Below, in pieces: positions 1 through 7,490 of a DNA stretch of 64,000 bases. The notes under the pieces were generated by a model. It ran no database searches, was not told where the DNA came from, and worked only from the letters and a program-made list of their open reading frames with translations. Position 1 is the first letter of the stretch. Each line of letters begins with the position of its first letter. Source of the DNA: Bacteroidota bacterium (GTDB taxonomy: Bacteria > Bacteroidota > Bacteroidia > Chitinophagales > Chitinophagaceae); NCBI GenBank assembly GCA_005882315.1, contig VBAR01000003.1, positions 62,001 to 126,000 on the forward strand. The letters run 5' to 3'. The translations under genes were made by a program, and so were the position numbers.

Positions 1-2727
1 TTATACAGTGCAGGCTTTACGGTGATACCGGCTGACACCAATGCCAGCCAGGTAATAGAAGATGAGGTAAATAACCTGATAGATAAACAAAAGCTGAAAA
101 AGACAATACCTTCTACCTATTCAACAAAACTCATCAATTTTAATGAGTGGGAAGAAGTTAAAAACTATCTCCGCGAGGTTAGCAAAGAAGGCAAAAAAAC
201 TTCCGACCCTGAATCATTGTATTTGTTGTTAAAAGAATGGCTGGCATCAACCGCAGTTTATCCTTATGTGAATTGGGAAGTAACGATCGCCATTGGTAAA
301 GCATTTGAAGAAAAATATAATGTTCCGGGTAAACTATTAAACTACACTAATCTTCTTGCATTGAGTCGCATTCAATGGTTGAAAGATGGACAAATGCCCG
401 ATAACCTGCGGATAGCAATGCTAAAGGACCTGGATTACAAAAATGAAATAAATGCAAGGGAGGCACTCAAAGTATTATTAGATGAACTGAAGGATGATAT
501 TAAACCAGGTTCAGCTATGTATGAAGAATACAGGTTGCAAACAGTCACGAATGATTTTCTTCTTAAAAAATTTAATAAAGGAGATATTGCCCCGGGTGAT
601 AAGGACTTTATTGCGATGGATAAGTATATGCAGGAAGGAGAACTGGACTGGCATCTCGATGTCTTCTACAATTTAAAGGACGCTGATTCATCTATCCGCG
701 ATAAAAGCGGTGAGAAAAGCATACCTATCAATGATTTTTTAGTCCAACGTAAAGAGGAGCAGAGAATAATTGATGAGAAAAATAATAAAGAATTCCAGGT
801 AAAGAAGAGAAATCTTAATACACGATTTGGATTTATGTCCGCGGCTGCTGTGCTTTTAGTGCTGGCCATCCAGTTATTGGGATTTAAGCAAATGCCATTT
901 GAGCCTCCACGTACTACAGATCGTATTATCAAATTTGACAGTTTGATTACCCCGGCGGATAATATTTCTATCCTGGTAAATGACAAGACATATAAAACCG
1001 AACTATCAGGTGATACTGCTTTAATCGTTAAGGATTTACCAACTGACACCACGCAAAATGCGTTAGTGCAACTTTCTACTAATAACCCCACAGTGGGAAG
1101 ACAGGATCTTAATGCATTAATGACTCCAGGTTTTGAAGAATATGTTATCAATATTACTCAGCCATTAGATAAACCAGATCTGAACATTTATTATAATGAT
1201 GATTCGGCTTACGGGGTTATAGCAGATAAGCTAAATGCAATATTTAAAGATTTTAATATTTCGGTTTCATTATATGATGATGAAGTAACTAAGACAGGAT
1301 TTTATCTCAGTTATTATGACAAAGCATTAGAAGGGAAAGTAAATACAATTGTAAGAATGTTTAAGCAGGAGTTTGATTCGCTGCTCACTACAACTTATAG
1401 CGATCTGTCTTATTATACCAATAGTCTTTATTTGTATTTTCCGGAGAAACCAAAACCAGGCATCTGCAATGAAACAAGTCTGCCTCCCGGTTTAACTGAG
1501 ATATGGAAAGGAGGCACAAGTAACCGGCTTATTAATATTGATGTAGAAAAACAAACTATTTATTACTCAACTGGTGATAAAAAGACTTATGGAAGATACA
1601 GGATTGAGGAGGTTTGTAAATCTGAAGACGAGGATACATATCGTGTTATAACCCGTGCCGGCAATCAGTATAAGGTATTTTTTATAAAAGATATAAATCG
1701 TTCTTCAGGTTTCAGTTTGTCGGTTTGTCAAAATCCGTATAATACAGTTATTGAAGCCCGGAATGTATTGGAGGCGAATTGCGACCGGTTCAATAATATG
1801 CGATTGTATTATGAAAATGATCCGGGCAAAATCTTTTTACCTGCAGGTCTGAATATACTGGAAAGACAGAACCAACAAAAACTTAACAGTATCCAGGATA
1901 GTATGAACTCTTATAGGGCTCGCAAGCTTAATCCTCAACTTAGTGGTGATTTATATAAAAATTCAACATTTGATTGGGAAGTACCGGATAACCTGCCTTT
2001 TCAAAATATAAAAACTACACCGTTATTAAATGAAACACCTTTTGACAGGTCATATATGGTTTATAGAATTAAAAGAGATGAAGAACCAGGTGTATTTACC
2101 CCTCCTAATCCTTGTGATAAAATTTATACTTCGATGAAGGAAGCATTAAGCATGGATGCAAAATTGGTGTGCAGGCTAAATCTGAAAAGCCAGGGCTTAA
2201 GATCATTACCTTCAGGCTTAAGCACCTTAGTTTACCTGAAATATCTTGACATCAGCGATAATTATCTTAATTCTAAGGATAGTATTGAGTTGCATACTAT
2301 GTTGCGGGGTGTACAAATTATATTTTACAGGCAAAAATCAACAGAGCCGCCTCCCGTTGCACAATGGAAGCTTTTGAAGCGGTTAAATACTGATTCGAAA
2401 TATTATCCGGATAGTGAAGCAAGAACTTACCTGAAACAGCTATTGGATGCGATGTTGAAGAATCCTTCTGCAAAACTTCAGTTCACTTTTTATTCAGATG
2501 AGGTTAAGACAAGTATTGTAAATTTTCTCCAATCCAACAACTGGCGTACAATCATATCTTCCGGAAGATTGGAGACCTATATAACTGCTTCAGTAGGGGG
2601 CCGGGCCCCAACAACTCGATCAGGGTCAAAATTTATAATAAGTAAACGTACAGGCTATTATTTTGATGTCTCCGGAATTGGCATTGAACCCTTGCTCGAA
2701 GTTTATGATCCCCCAACAAAAAATTAG
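1..2727 (+). CDS. Large membrane-anchored protein with a C-terminal leucine-rich segment (5' truncated)
   Basis: The frame is open from base 1. A GTG at 22 could be read as a start, but the seven codons before it are also open and no ribosome site is visible, so the gene probably begins outside the window. About 900 residues are seen. The first 260 are charged and helical, with a WLAST-AVYPYVNW stretch followed by a LALSRIQWLKDGQMPDNLR stretch. One hydrophobic membrane segment lies near residues 268-290 (bases 820-890). A long, probably extracytoplasmic beta-rich part follows, then a short leucine-rich-repeat-like stretch near residues 715-755 (NLKSQGLRSLPSGLSTL, YLKYLDISDN). The helical part reminds me of central regions of Bacteroidota multidomain conflict or signalling proteins, but this is a weak memory-based inference. 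No catalytic motif is visible, and function is unknown. Confidence 0.7.
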   Translation, partial: LYSAGFTVIPADTNASQVIEDEVNNLIDKQKLKKTIPSTYSTKLINFNEWEEVKNYLREVSKEGKKTSDPESLYLLLKEWLASTAVYPYVNWEVTIAIGKAFEEKYNVPGKLLNYTNLLALSRIQWLKDGQMPDNLRIAMLKDLDYKNEINAREALKVLLDELKDDIKPGSAMYEEYRLQTVTNDFLLKKFNKGDIAPGDKDFIAMDKYMQEGELDWHLDVFYNLKDADSSIRDKSGEKSIPINDFLVQRKEEQRIIDEKNNKEFQVKKRNLNTRFGFMSAAAVLLVLAIQLLGFKQMPFEPPRTTDRIIKFDSLITPADNISILVNDKTYKTELSGDTALIVKDLPTDTTQNALVQLSTNNPTVGRQDLNALMTPGFEEYVINITQPLDKPDLNIYYNDDSAYGVIADKLNAIFKDFNISVSLYDDEVTKTGFYLSYYDKALEGKVNTIVRMFKQEFDSLLTTTYSDLSYYTNSLYLYFPEKPKPGICNETSLPPGLTEIWKGGTSNRLINIDVEKQTIYYSTGDKKTYGRYRIEEVCKSEDEDTYRVITRAGNQYKVFFIKDINRSSGFSLSVCQNPYNTVIEARNVLEANCDRFNNMRLYYENDPGKIFLPAGLNILERQNQQKLNSIQDSMNSYRARKLNPQLSGDLYKNSTFDWEVPDNLPFQNIKTTPLLNETPFDRSYMVYRIKRDEEPGVFTPPNPCDKIYTSMKEALSMDAKLVCRLNLKSQGLRSLPSGLSTLVYLKYLDISDNYLNSKDSIELHTMLRGVQIIFYRQKSTEPPPVAQWKLLKRLNTDSKYYPDSEARTYLKQLLDAMLKNPSAKLQFTFYSDEVKTSIVNFLQSNNWRTIISSGRLETYITASVGGRAPTTRSGSKFIISKRTGYYFDVSGIGIEPLLEVYDPPTKN

Positions 2728-2776
2728 CCTGGTGGTTTTTGCAAATCTTTCATACAATTGCTGAAAATTAAAGTAA

Positions 2777-3517
2777 ATGATGAAGCCTGATTTAAAATTT
2801 ATAGTTGCAATATTTTGCTTCTTTGTTCTGCAATCTTTTTCAGATATAAATTTATTCTTTCGTAAAAAGCCCATTGTTGTCTGGCAGCCTTCTCATCAAA
2901 CCGATACCGGCAAAGATTTTAGTGAAGCAGCTGTATGCAATGCTATAGCCGAAGCGGCGATGAATGAGAAGCCACACCTGAAAGAATATAAAGTATGGAG
3001 TTTAGGCAAAACGGAATATCATCATGCTGACTCCGGCAGTAATACCAAAATACTACACACGACTGATCTGATCGATGGGAAAATTTCCGGTTATGCTTAT
3101 GAGTTACAGGAATCAAATAAATTAAAACCACAGGTATTTATAGCTGTGCATAATAACGGTGGTACAAAACGAAATGCAGTTTGGGGTTATATCCATTACG
3201 GCGATAAATATGAAAATGATAACCGTGAACTGGCAGCACAAATTATAAAAGCCATTAGCGAAGTAAGTGGCTTGGAAAACCGCGGTGTATTATTGGACAG
3301 CACCACAGGCCGGAATGATTACCGTTGCAAGGCAAGCGGCAAGCTGAGTTTTTATAGCCTTGATGAAAATATAAATACGGCACCTTACCGTGTATTACTG
3401 GAAATTGGTGATAATGCTGTAAGTCGTGAACTCCTGCTTAACCCTGATAGCCAGAAAAAAATCGGAGTTGCAATTAAGAAAGCATTGGTTGAATGGAGTA
3501 GGGGGAGGAAGTGGTGA
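2777..3517 (+). CDS. N-acetylmuramoyl-L-alanine amidase-like protein (Amidase_3 fold)
   Basis: A 246-residue protein with an N-terminal hydrophobic segment (residues 7-21) that can act as a signal peptide or anchor, so it should act in the periplasm. The likely zinc ligands of the Amidase_3 family are in order: His40 in WQPSHQTDTG, Glu50, His125 in AVHNNGG, and the catalytic-type Glu209 in LLEIGD. Family members cleave the bond between N-acetylmuramic acid and L-alanine in peptidoglycan. The canonical first motif (DPGHGG) and last motif (E-x-GF) are altered here, so it is a divergent member and the substrate could differ. It starts 49 bases after the previous gene in the same direction and may be co-transcribed with it. 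Confidence 0.65.
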   Translation: MMKPDLKFIVAIFCFFVLQSFSDINLFFRKKPIVVWQPSHQTDTGKDFSEAAVCNAIAEAAMNEKPHLKEYKVWSLGKTEYHHADSGSNTKILHTTDLIDGKISGYAYELQESNKLKPQVFIAVHNNGGTKRNAVWGYIHYGDKYENDNRELAAQIIKAISEVSGLENRGVLLDSTTGRNDYRCKASGKLSFYSLDENINTAPYRVLLEIGDNAVSRELLLNPDSQKKIGVAIKKALVEWSRGRKW

Positions 3518-3546
3518 GGCTTATACCAAGCTCATGTTAAGCACAG

Positions 3547-4044
3547 CTACCTGAGATATAGGTCATTGCTCCAAATAAAGTCTTGCGCTAACAACTTATC
3601 GTTGAGAATTTCATAGAAGTCTTTTTTAGAGTTCCAAGGATGCTCAATTAGCATAAAACCAAGTTTGAAAGATGTAGTTGTACTGTTCTTCCTGTGTAAT
3701 TGAAGAATTACGTCCATTGAGGCTGAGCTGGCTAGTTTGTATACATGAGGAAAATTCCTCGTACACGTTTCCAGGCATAATGATTGGCTCACTTCTGAAC
3801 TCACAAAACTATATGATCTTGAACAGTTCGTCATAGAAAACGAAAGCGTATCATGAGTGCAATTTGTAAGCTGGACTTTCAACAATACGGTAGTTGAAGA
3901 ATCATAGCACTCGGTGAGAATATTAAGCTTGCTAGTGTCTTGTAAAATGGATACATGTACACTCATTTTTTTACCATCTTGGGCAGTAGACCGAATAAAA
4001 ATAAATGAATAGAATAAAATAAGTATGAAACGGTGAAGTGCCAT
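3547..4044 (-). CDS. Small secreted cysteine-containing protein of unknown function
   Basis: A 165-residue protein with a clear Sec signal peptide (hydrophobic residues 6-18, ending near STAQ). The mature part contains six cysteines (ECYD, TNCTH, TNCSR, SLCLETC), which would allow disulfide bonds in the periplasm. No family is recognised. It is the last member, in sense direction, of the minus-strand group of four small unknown genes between 3547 and 5989. Unlike the other three it has no copy of the 4171-4330 repeat family on its 3' side, where the amidase gene ends only 29 bases away on the other strand. Its upstream boundary carries a GTTACGCACAAC-type box (4053-4065, read on the minus strand). 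Confidence 0.6.
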   Translation of the reverse strand: MALHRFILILFYSFIFIRSTAQDGKKMSVHVSILQDTSKLNILTECYDSSTTVLLKVQLTNCTHDTLSFSMTNCSRSYSFVSSEVSQSLCLETCTRNFPHVYKLASSASMDVILQLHRKNSTTTSFKLGFMLIEHPWNSKKDFYEILNDKLLAQDFIWSNDLYLR

Positions 4045-4345
4045 TTTTAAATGTTGTGCGTAACGTCCAGGGTTTTCTGCTGTGCTGATATTCTGTGTTT
4101 CGTCAGTCCGAACCGCTGTTGAGTAAAGTTAATACAGTTGATGTTAATATTCTGTTTCTCGATTTTATTCGTTTGTGTCTCGCATGGGTATTCGCAAGAC
4201 AAGACTTCGATAAATAAAAAAATAGCTGCGAAACCTCAGCGTATGCGAGTTTGATTTTGCTACCTATCACGGGATCTGCCACAAATATATTCAGAATTGA
4301 AAATTTTTTCAGGCAAGACCCTGTGAGGAACGGTGTAAGCTCACA
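4045..4345. other. Gene-free 300-base spacer holding repeat copy A
   Basis: No plausible coding frame is seen. The right half (4171-4330) is copy A of the repeat described separately. The left part (4045-4170) is the 5' region of the small secreted protein gene and contains GTTGTGCGTAACG at 4053-4065. No clear Bacteroidota promoter was found here. Confidence 0.6.
4171..4330 (-). repeat. Cassette-type repeat, copy A (full length, about 160 bp)
   Basis: Aligns along its whole length with 5498-5659. Shared blocks include ttcgcaaga, gacttcgataaataaaaa, aatagctgcgaaacc, gtttgatt, tctgccacaaa and caggcaagacc. Differences are single-base changes plus short indels in the A-run and elsewhere. It lies immediately 3' of the small lipoprotein gene 4346-4942 and 5' of the gene 3547-4044, both on the minus strand. 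Confidence 0.8.
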
Positions 4346-4942
4346 TTAATGTGGAAGAATGCTACTTATTTTTCTAAAAGAAATAGCTCCAGTATAGTCG
4401 TCACGCCCCATTATTAGTTGAATTGCAAAAAGGTGAAAGGCAATCGTTTGGATCTGAGTATGGGAAATGGATTTGTCATGTTTTAGTTCGTACTCGTCTT
4501 TATTCCCAATTAGAAATTTATTAATAATTTCATTCACCCCTTTCGATCGAACAATGGCTGTTATTGAATCGTCTAATTTGAACGTGTTAAAAAAGAACGC
4601 ATCATTAACATTCGTCGTATTCATAATTTTGATCTTTTGATTAATCGTTTGATAAAGGAAATCAGCAAATGTTTTGTATTGTTTTTTATATACTACATCA
4701 TAGAGGATTGCCAGTCTTGCAAAACTTGTTTCAGCCACGCTGTCAATTCGGACCAACACAAATACTGGAGAATTAATTACGGGTGGCGGTGGTTCGATAG
4801 ACCTTAAGCGATCAACTTCTTTCACAATAGTATGGTCAAAGTAGTTTCGTTTGTGTGAACAAGAAGCGAACACAAAGAACAGGGTCATTATGGCTAGACC
4901 AACACTTATAATTACTAAGTTTAGATATCTCATACCAAACAT
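4346..4942 (-). CDS. Predicted lipoprotein of unknown function
   Basis: A 198-residue protein. The N-terminus has a hydrophobic segment (residues 8-25) ending in FVFASC, a good lipobox with Cys as the lipidated residue, so it is probably a membrane-anchored lipoprotein. The mature part has a proline-rich linker (IEPPPPVINSP, about residues 49-59) followed by a mixed helix/strand domain of some 130 residues with no recognised motif. An alternative start at Met4 would still keep the signal. It is one unit of the cassette-like array: repeat copy A follows its 3' end and partial copy B lies at its 5' end. Function unknown. Confidence 0.6.
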   Translation of the reverse strand: MFGMRYLNLVIISVGLAIMTLFFVFASCSHKRNYFDHTIVKEVDRLRSIEPPPPVINSPVFVLVRIDSVAETSFARLAILYDVVYKKQYKTFADFLYQTINQKIKIMNTTNVNDAFFFNTFKLDDSITAIVRSKGVNEIINKFLIGNKDEYELKHDKSISHTQIQTIAFHLFAIQLIMGRDDYTGAISFRKISSILPH

Positions 4943-4986
4943 ATTTAGAATTGAAATTTTTTACAGGACAAGACTCCGTGAGGACA
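4934..4986 (-). repeat. Cassette-type repeat, partial copy B
   Basis: About 53 bases matching the 3' (plus-strand) third of copies A and C: aaacatatttagaatt, gaaatttttt, caggacaagac, ccgtgaggac. It overlaps the first codons of the gene 4346-4942 and sits 3' of the gene 5023-5475 on the minus strand. The rest of the repeat is absent. Confidence 0.75.
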
Positions 4987-5022
4987 CAGTGCTGTATAAT
5001 TTAGGCACTGGCTAATTATCAA

Positions 5023-5475
5023 TTAATATAAAGTAATTGGCAATTCATATTGACGACTTCCATCCTTAGGACTGGATTCAAATAAAATAAGCGTTAATGT
5101 TGAATTCTTACGCTTTTTTTGAACATTAATTGTAAATTCAAATTTGCCCCATTCAGGTGCTCCAGCATCAGTCATCTGAAAACCTTTCTTTAGTTCTTCG
5201 TGCCCGTCTTCAACGATCCAATTAAAATTTGCTTCGAAGATCTGCCCCTTCCCACGTACTAAAAATGTGTCTTGACCGATTCTTTGCACGGTTACATCCT
5301 TAAAGCGTTTATTAGAATAAGTTTTGGGTAAAAGGGTTTCTGGCTCTGCCTCTTTTGTTACCAGAAGTGTTTCAGGAATATTTTTTAAGGTATCAACCTT
5401 TTCTGTCGTCTTTATGTGTTCGTTATTATTACATGCAACTAATATTATTAACAATAACAAAATTGTACATCTCAT
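5023..5475 (-). CDS. Predicted small lipoprotein of unknown function
   Basis: The frame is open back to 5523, but the best start is the ATG at 5475. It places a signal peptide (MRCTILLLLIILVAC) directly at the N-terminus with lipobox LVAC. The longer form would put 16 charged residues ahead of it. The protein is then 150 residues. The mature part is short and Thr/Lys-rich, then forms a probable beta-sandwich (FLVRGKGQIFEANFNWIVEDG, GKFEFTINVQ, TLTLILFE) that resembles a Gmad2-type or immunoglobulin-like lipoprotein domain. That is only a resemblance. It is the middle member of the array, with copy B on its 3' side and copy C on its 5' side. Confidence 0.6.
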   Translation of the reverse strand: MRCTILLLLIILVACNNNEHIKTTEKVDTLKNIPETLLVTKEAEPETLLPKTYSNKRFKDVTVQRIGQDTFLVRGKGQIFEANFNWIVEDGHEELKKGFQMTDAGAPEWGKFEFTINVQKKRKNSTLTLILFESSPKDGSRQYELPITLY

Positions 5476-5497
5476 GTCTGAATTATTTTTTTTAAAT

Positions 5498-5659
5498 CTT
5501 GTGTCCCAACGGGTTCTTCGCAAGATAAGACTTCGATAAATAAAAAAAAATAGCTGCGAAACCCCAGCGAATGAGAGTTTGATTTGCTTCCTATTAAGAG
5601 GTCTGCCACAAACATATTTAGAATTGCAATTTTTTTCAGGGCAAGACCCCCTGAGGACA
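5498..5659 (-). repeat. Cassette-type repeat, copy C (full length, about 160 bp)
   Basis: Full-length partner of 4171-4330. It contains a short perfect hairpin TCTTcgcAAGA (5515-5525). It starts at the 5' end of the gene 5023-5475 and ends four bases from the stop codon of the gene 5663-5989, so on the minus strand it is directly 3' of the latter. A 62-codon frame through it is best explained as a by-product of the repeat. Confidence 0.8.
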
Positions 5660-5662
5660 TAA

Positions 5663-5989
5663 CTAAGCTAAAAGAATTATATCAATTATTTCTGGATTCT
5701 GGTAAAGTTCATCACTATCATACACCGTTATTGCATAATTCTGATGGTCTTGATCTGTGAAAGTAACAATATGCAAGTATTCTCCAAATCCCTTTTTGGG
5801 TAGTTGCTCAATACCCCTGACAGCTTTCAAATCATTCGCCTTAATTAAATTGAGAATATTAGCATAGGACTCTTTTTCGAAATAAAGGTTCTTAATAGTT
5901 GTAAAATTTCGAATTTGTGTAATACCTAAATTATTTGATGGTATCAATTGTTTAATAACAATAACATCCCAGTTTGTTATCTCTTCCAT
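5663..5989 (-). CDS. Small cytoplasmic protein of unknown function
   Basis: A 108-residue protein without signal peptide or membrane segment. It begins MEEITNWDVIVIKQL and ends in alternating hydrophobic and acidic stretches (VYDSDELY, IIDIILLA). It is acidic overall and looks like a compact alpha/beta domain, of the size of immunity proteins or small regulators, but no motif supports either. It is the most upstream gene, in sense direction, of the cassette-like array. Its stop codon is four bases from repeat copy C, and its 5' side carries GTTAGCGGCAAC (minus strand of 6022-6034). Function unknown. Confidence 0.55.
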   Translation of the reverse strand: MEEITNWDVIVIKQLIPSNNLGITQIRNFTTIKNLYFEKESYANILNLIKANDLKAVRGIEQLPKKGFGEYLHIVTFTDQDHQNYAITVYDSDELYQNPEIIDIILLA

Positions 5990-6112
5990 GATTTTTTGTA
6001 GTTATAAGCTCTTTAATTCGGGTTGCCGCTAACTCAAAAATATGCGAAAGTTTTCGGCCTTTCAATAGAAAACAATTTTTTAAATCTTTCGCAAATACAA
6101 CTAATGTGTTGT

Positions 6113-7264
6113 TCAATTCATCGAAACTTCCATCTCTCCATAATCCTTCACCACATTATAAAGCGTATCCCTTTCCACCGGCTGGCGTTTTACCTGTTTT
6201 ATCAATGCTACCAGTTCTTCAGTAGTCATTGAAGGGGTTTGTTCTTCAGAACCGGCCATGCTGTAAATTTTTGTAGTGTCATCTATTGTGCCGTCTATAT
6301 CATCTACCCCAAAAGATAAACTCAGTTGTGCATTCTGCCGGCCCAGCATCGGCCAGTAAGCTTTCAGGTGAGGGAAATTATCCATATAGATACGGGCAAT
6401 GGCATAGAGTTTCATATCCGTTGATACACTGCACTCGGCTATATTGCTCATATCATTATCCTTATTGCGGAACTTAAGCGGAATAAAAGTGTTGAAGCCT
6501 CCTGTTCTATCCTGCAACTCTCTTAATCTTCTCATATGATCAACAAGGTGTACCGGTTTTTCAATATGACCATATAACATTGTTGCATTGCTATGCATGC
6601 CGAGCCTATGTGCAGCTTCATGTATGGCCAGCCATCCATCGGCATTTACTTTATCTGCACATATCTTTTCACGTATGGCTGCATCAAAGATCTCTGCGCC
6701 ACCACCGGGTATAGAATCAAGCCCGGCATCTTTTAAATACTGCATGCCTTGCTCATTACTCATCTTTGCCTTGCGGAACATATAATCAAGCTCTACAGCC
6801 GTAAAACCTTTTATATGTAATTCAGGACGATGTTCTTTTATTTTGCGTAGCAACTCAGCAAAGAATTCCAAATTCATTTTCGGATGTACACCACCAACAA
6901 TATGTACTTCAGTTACCGGCTGGCCATCATATTTTTTTACCATCTCCAGCATTTGTTGCTGGCTCAGTTCCCAACCTTCATCACGATGGGCATAGAGGCG
7001 GCTATAACTACAAAAATTGCAGGTGAATACACATACATTGGTTGGCTCAATATGAAAATTGCGGTTGAAGAAAGTTTTATCGCCATGGAATCGTTCTCTT
7101 ACGCTATTAGCAAGACTGCCGACAAAACCAAGGCTTGCTTTTTCAAATAACAATAAACAATCCTCATCTGTTATTCTTTCGCTGCGAGATACTTTTTCTG
7201 CTATTTGTTTAAGGTCGGCATTGAGTGTTTCATTTTGAAGTACAGCATTTGTGAGATTGGACAT
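6113..7264 (-). CDS. mqnE: Aminofutalosine synthase MqnE (radical SAM)
   Basis: Radical SAM enzyme of the futalosine route to menaquinone. It joins the enolpyruvyl product of chorismate to SAM to form aminofutalosine. The iron-sulfur motif is CVFTCNFCSYSR, with Cys78, Cys82 and Cys85, preceded by NFHIEPTN as in the MqnE/MqnC/CofH group. The GGG of SIPGGGAEIF and the IPLKFRN stretch also fit. The length of 383 residues is normal. A TTG two codons upstream (7270) is possible, but the ATG at 7264 is preferred. MqnE is favoured over MqnC from overall pattern; the two are close relatives. No other futalosine gene is in the window. A TAnnTTTG box on the minus strand lies at 7292-7299. Confidence 0.85.
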   Translation of the reverse strand: MSNLTNAVLQNETLNADLKQIAEKVSRSERITDEDCLLLFEKASLGFVGSLANSVRERFHGDKTFFNRNFHIEPTNVCVFTCNFCSYSRLYAHRDEGWELSQQQMLEMVKKYDGQPVTEVHIVGGVHPKMNLEFFAELLRKIKEHRPELHIKGFTAVELDYMFRKAKMSNEQGMQYLKDAGLDSIPGGGAEIFDAAIREKICADKVNADGWLAIHEAAHRLGMHSNATMLYGHIEKPVHLVDHMRRLRELQDRTGGFNTFIPLKFRNKDNDMSNIAECSVSTDMKLYAIARIYMDNFPHLKAYWPMLGRQNAQLSLSFGVDDIDGTIDDTTKIYSMAGSEEQTPSMTTEELVALIKQVKRQPVERDTLYNVVKDYGEMEVSMN

Positions 7265-7291
7265 GATCAATGATTAAGATAAACGATACTG

Positions 7292-7299
7292 CAAATTTA
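7292..7299 (-). promoter_or_regulatory. Putative -7 box of mqnE
   Basis: Reads TAAATTTG on the minus strand, 27 bases ahead of the mqnE ATG. A good -33 TTTG is not seen at the usual distance, so this is a partial match. Confidence 0.4.
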
Positions 7300-7360
7300 G
7301 TGCATATCGAATATGTATTGAAGATAAAAATCACTGCTTCAAAGAACTCTGCAAATGAAT

Positions 7361-7446
7361 TTTGAACCACATAGACACATAGGACACAATAGAAAGGCAG
7401 CACATAGGAAATCTATGTGAAAACCTATGTTTCTATGTGGTTCAAA
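7361..7446. repeat. Nested inverted repeat (23-bp arms plus inner hairpin)
   Basis: Left arm 7361-7383 and right arm 7424-7446 (TTTGAACCACATAGA... / ...TCTATGTGGTTCAAA) are complementary with one mismatch in 23. Inside lies a second perfect stem, CACATAG gaaat CTATGTG (7401-7419). It sits in the gap between mqnE and the terminator of the DUF2723 gene and looks like a dispersed intergenic repeat. Confidence 0.8.
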
Positions 7447-7456
7447 AAGCTCAAAA

Positions 7457-7484
7457 AAAACCCCGGCAAATGTGTCGGGGTTTT
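7457..7484 (-). terminator. Terminator of the DUF2723 gene
   Basis: Stem AAAACCCCG / CGGGGTTTT with a 10-base loop. On the minus strand it is followed by an eight-base T run. It starts 6 bases after the DUF2723 stop codon. Confidence 0.8.
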
Positions 7485-7490
7485 GAATTT

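Noticed and set aside
666-1151. 161-codon minus-strand frame opposite the first gene
   Set aside because: Antisense shadow of a convincing long coding frame with no protein features of its own.
5472-5660. 62-codon minus-strand frame
   Set aside because: It lies entirely in repeat copy C and overlaps the start of the lipoprotein gene; its sequence is explained by the repeat.
3547-6035. Toxin-antitoxin or phage-defence island
   Set aside because: The small genes have signal peptides or no motif; no nuclease, toxin fold or DNA-binding antitoxin is visible.
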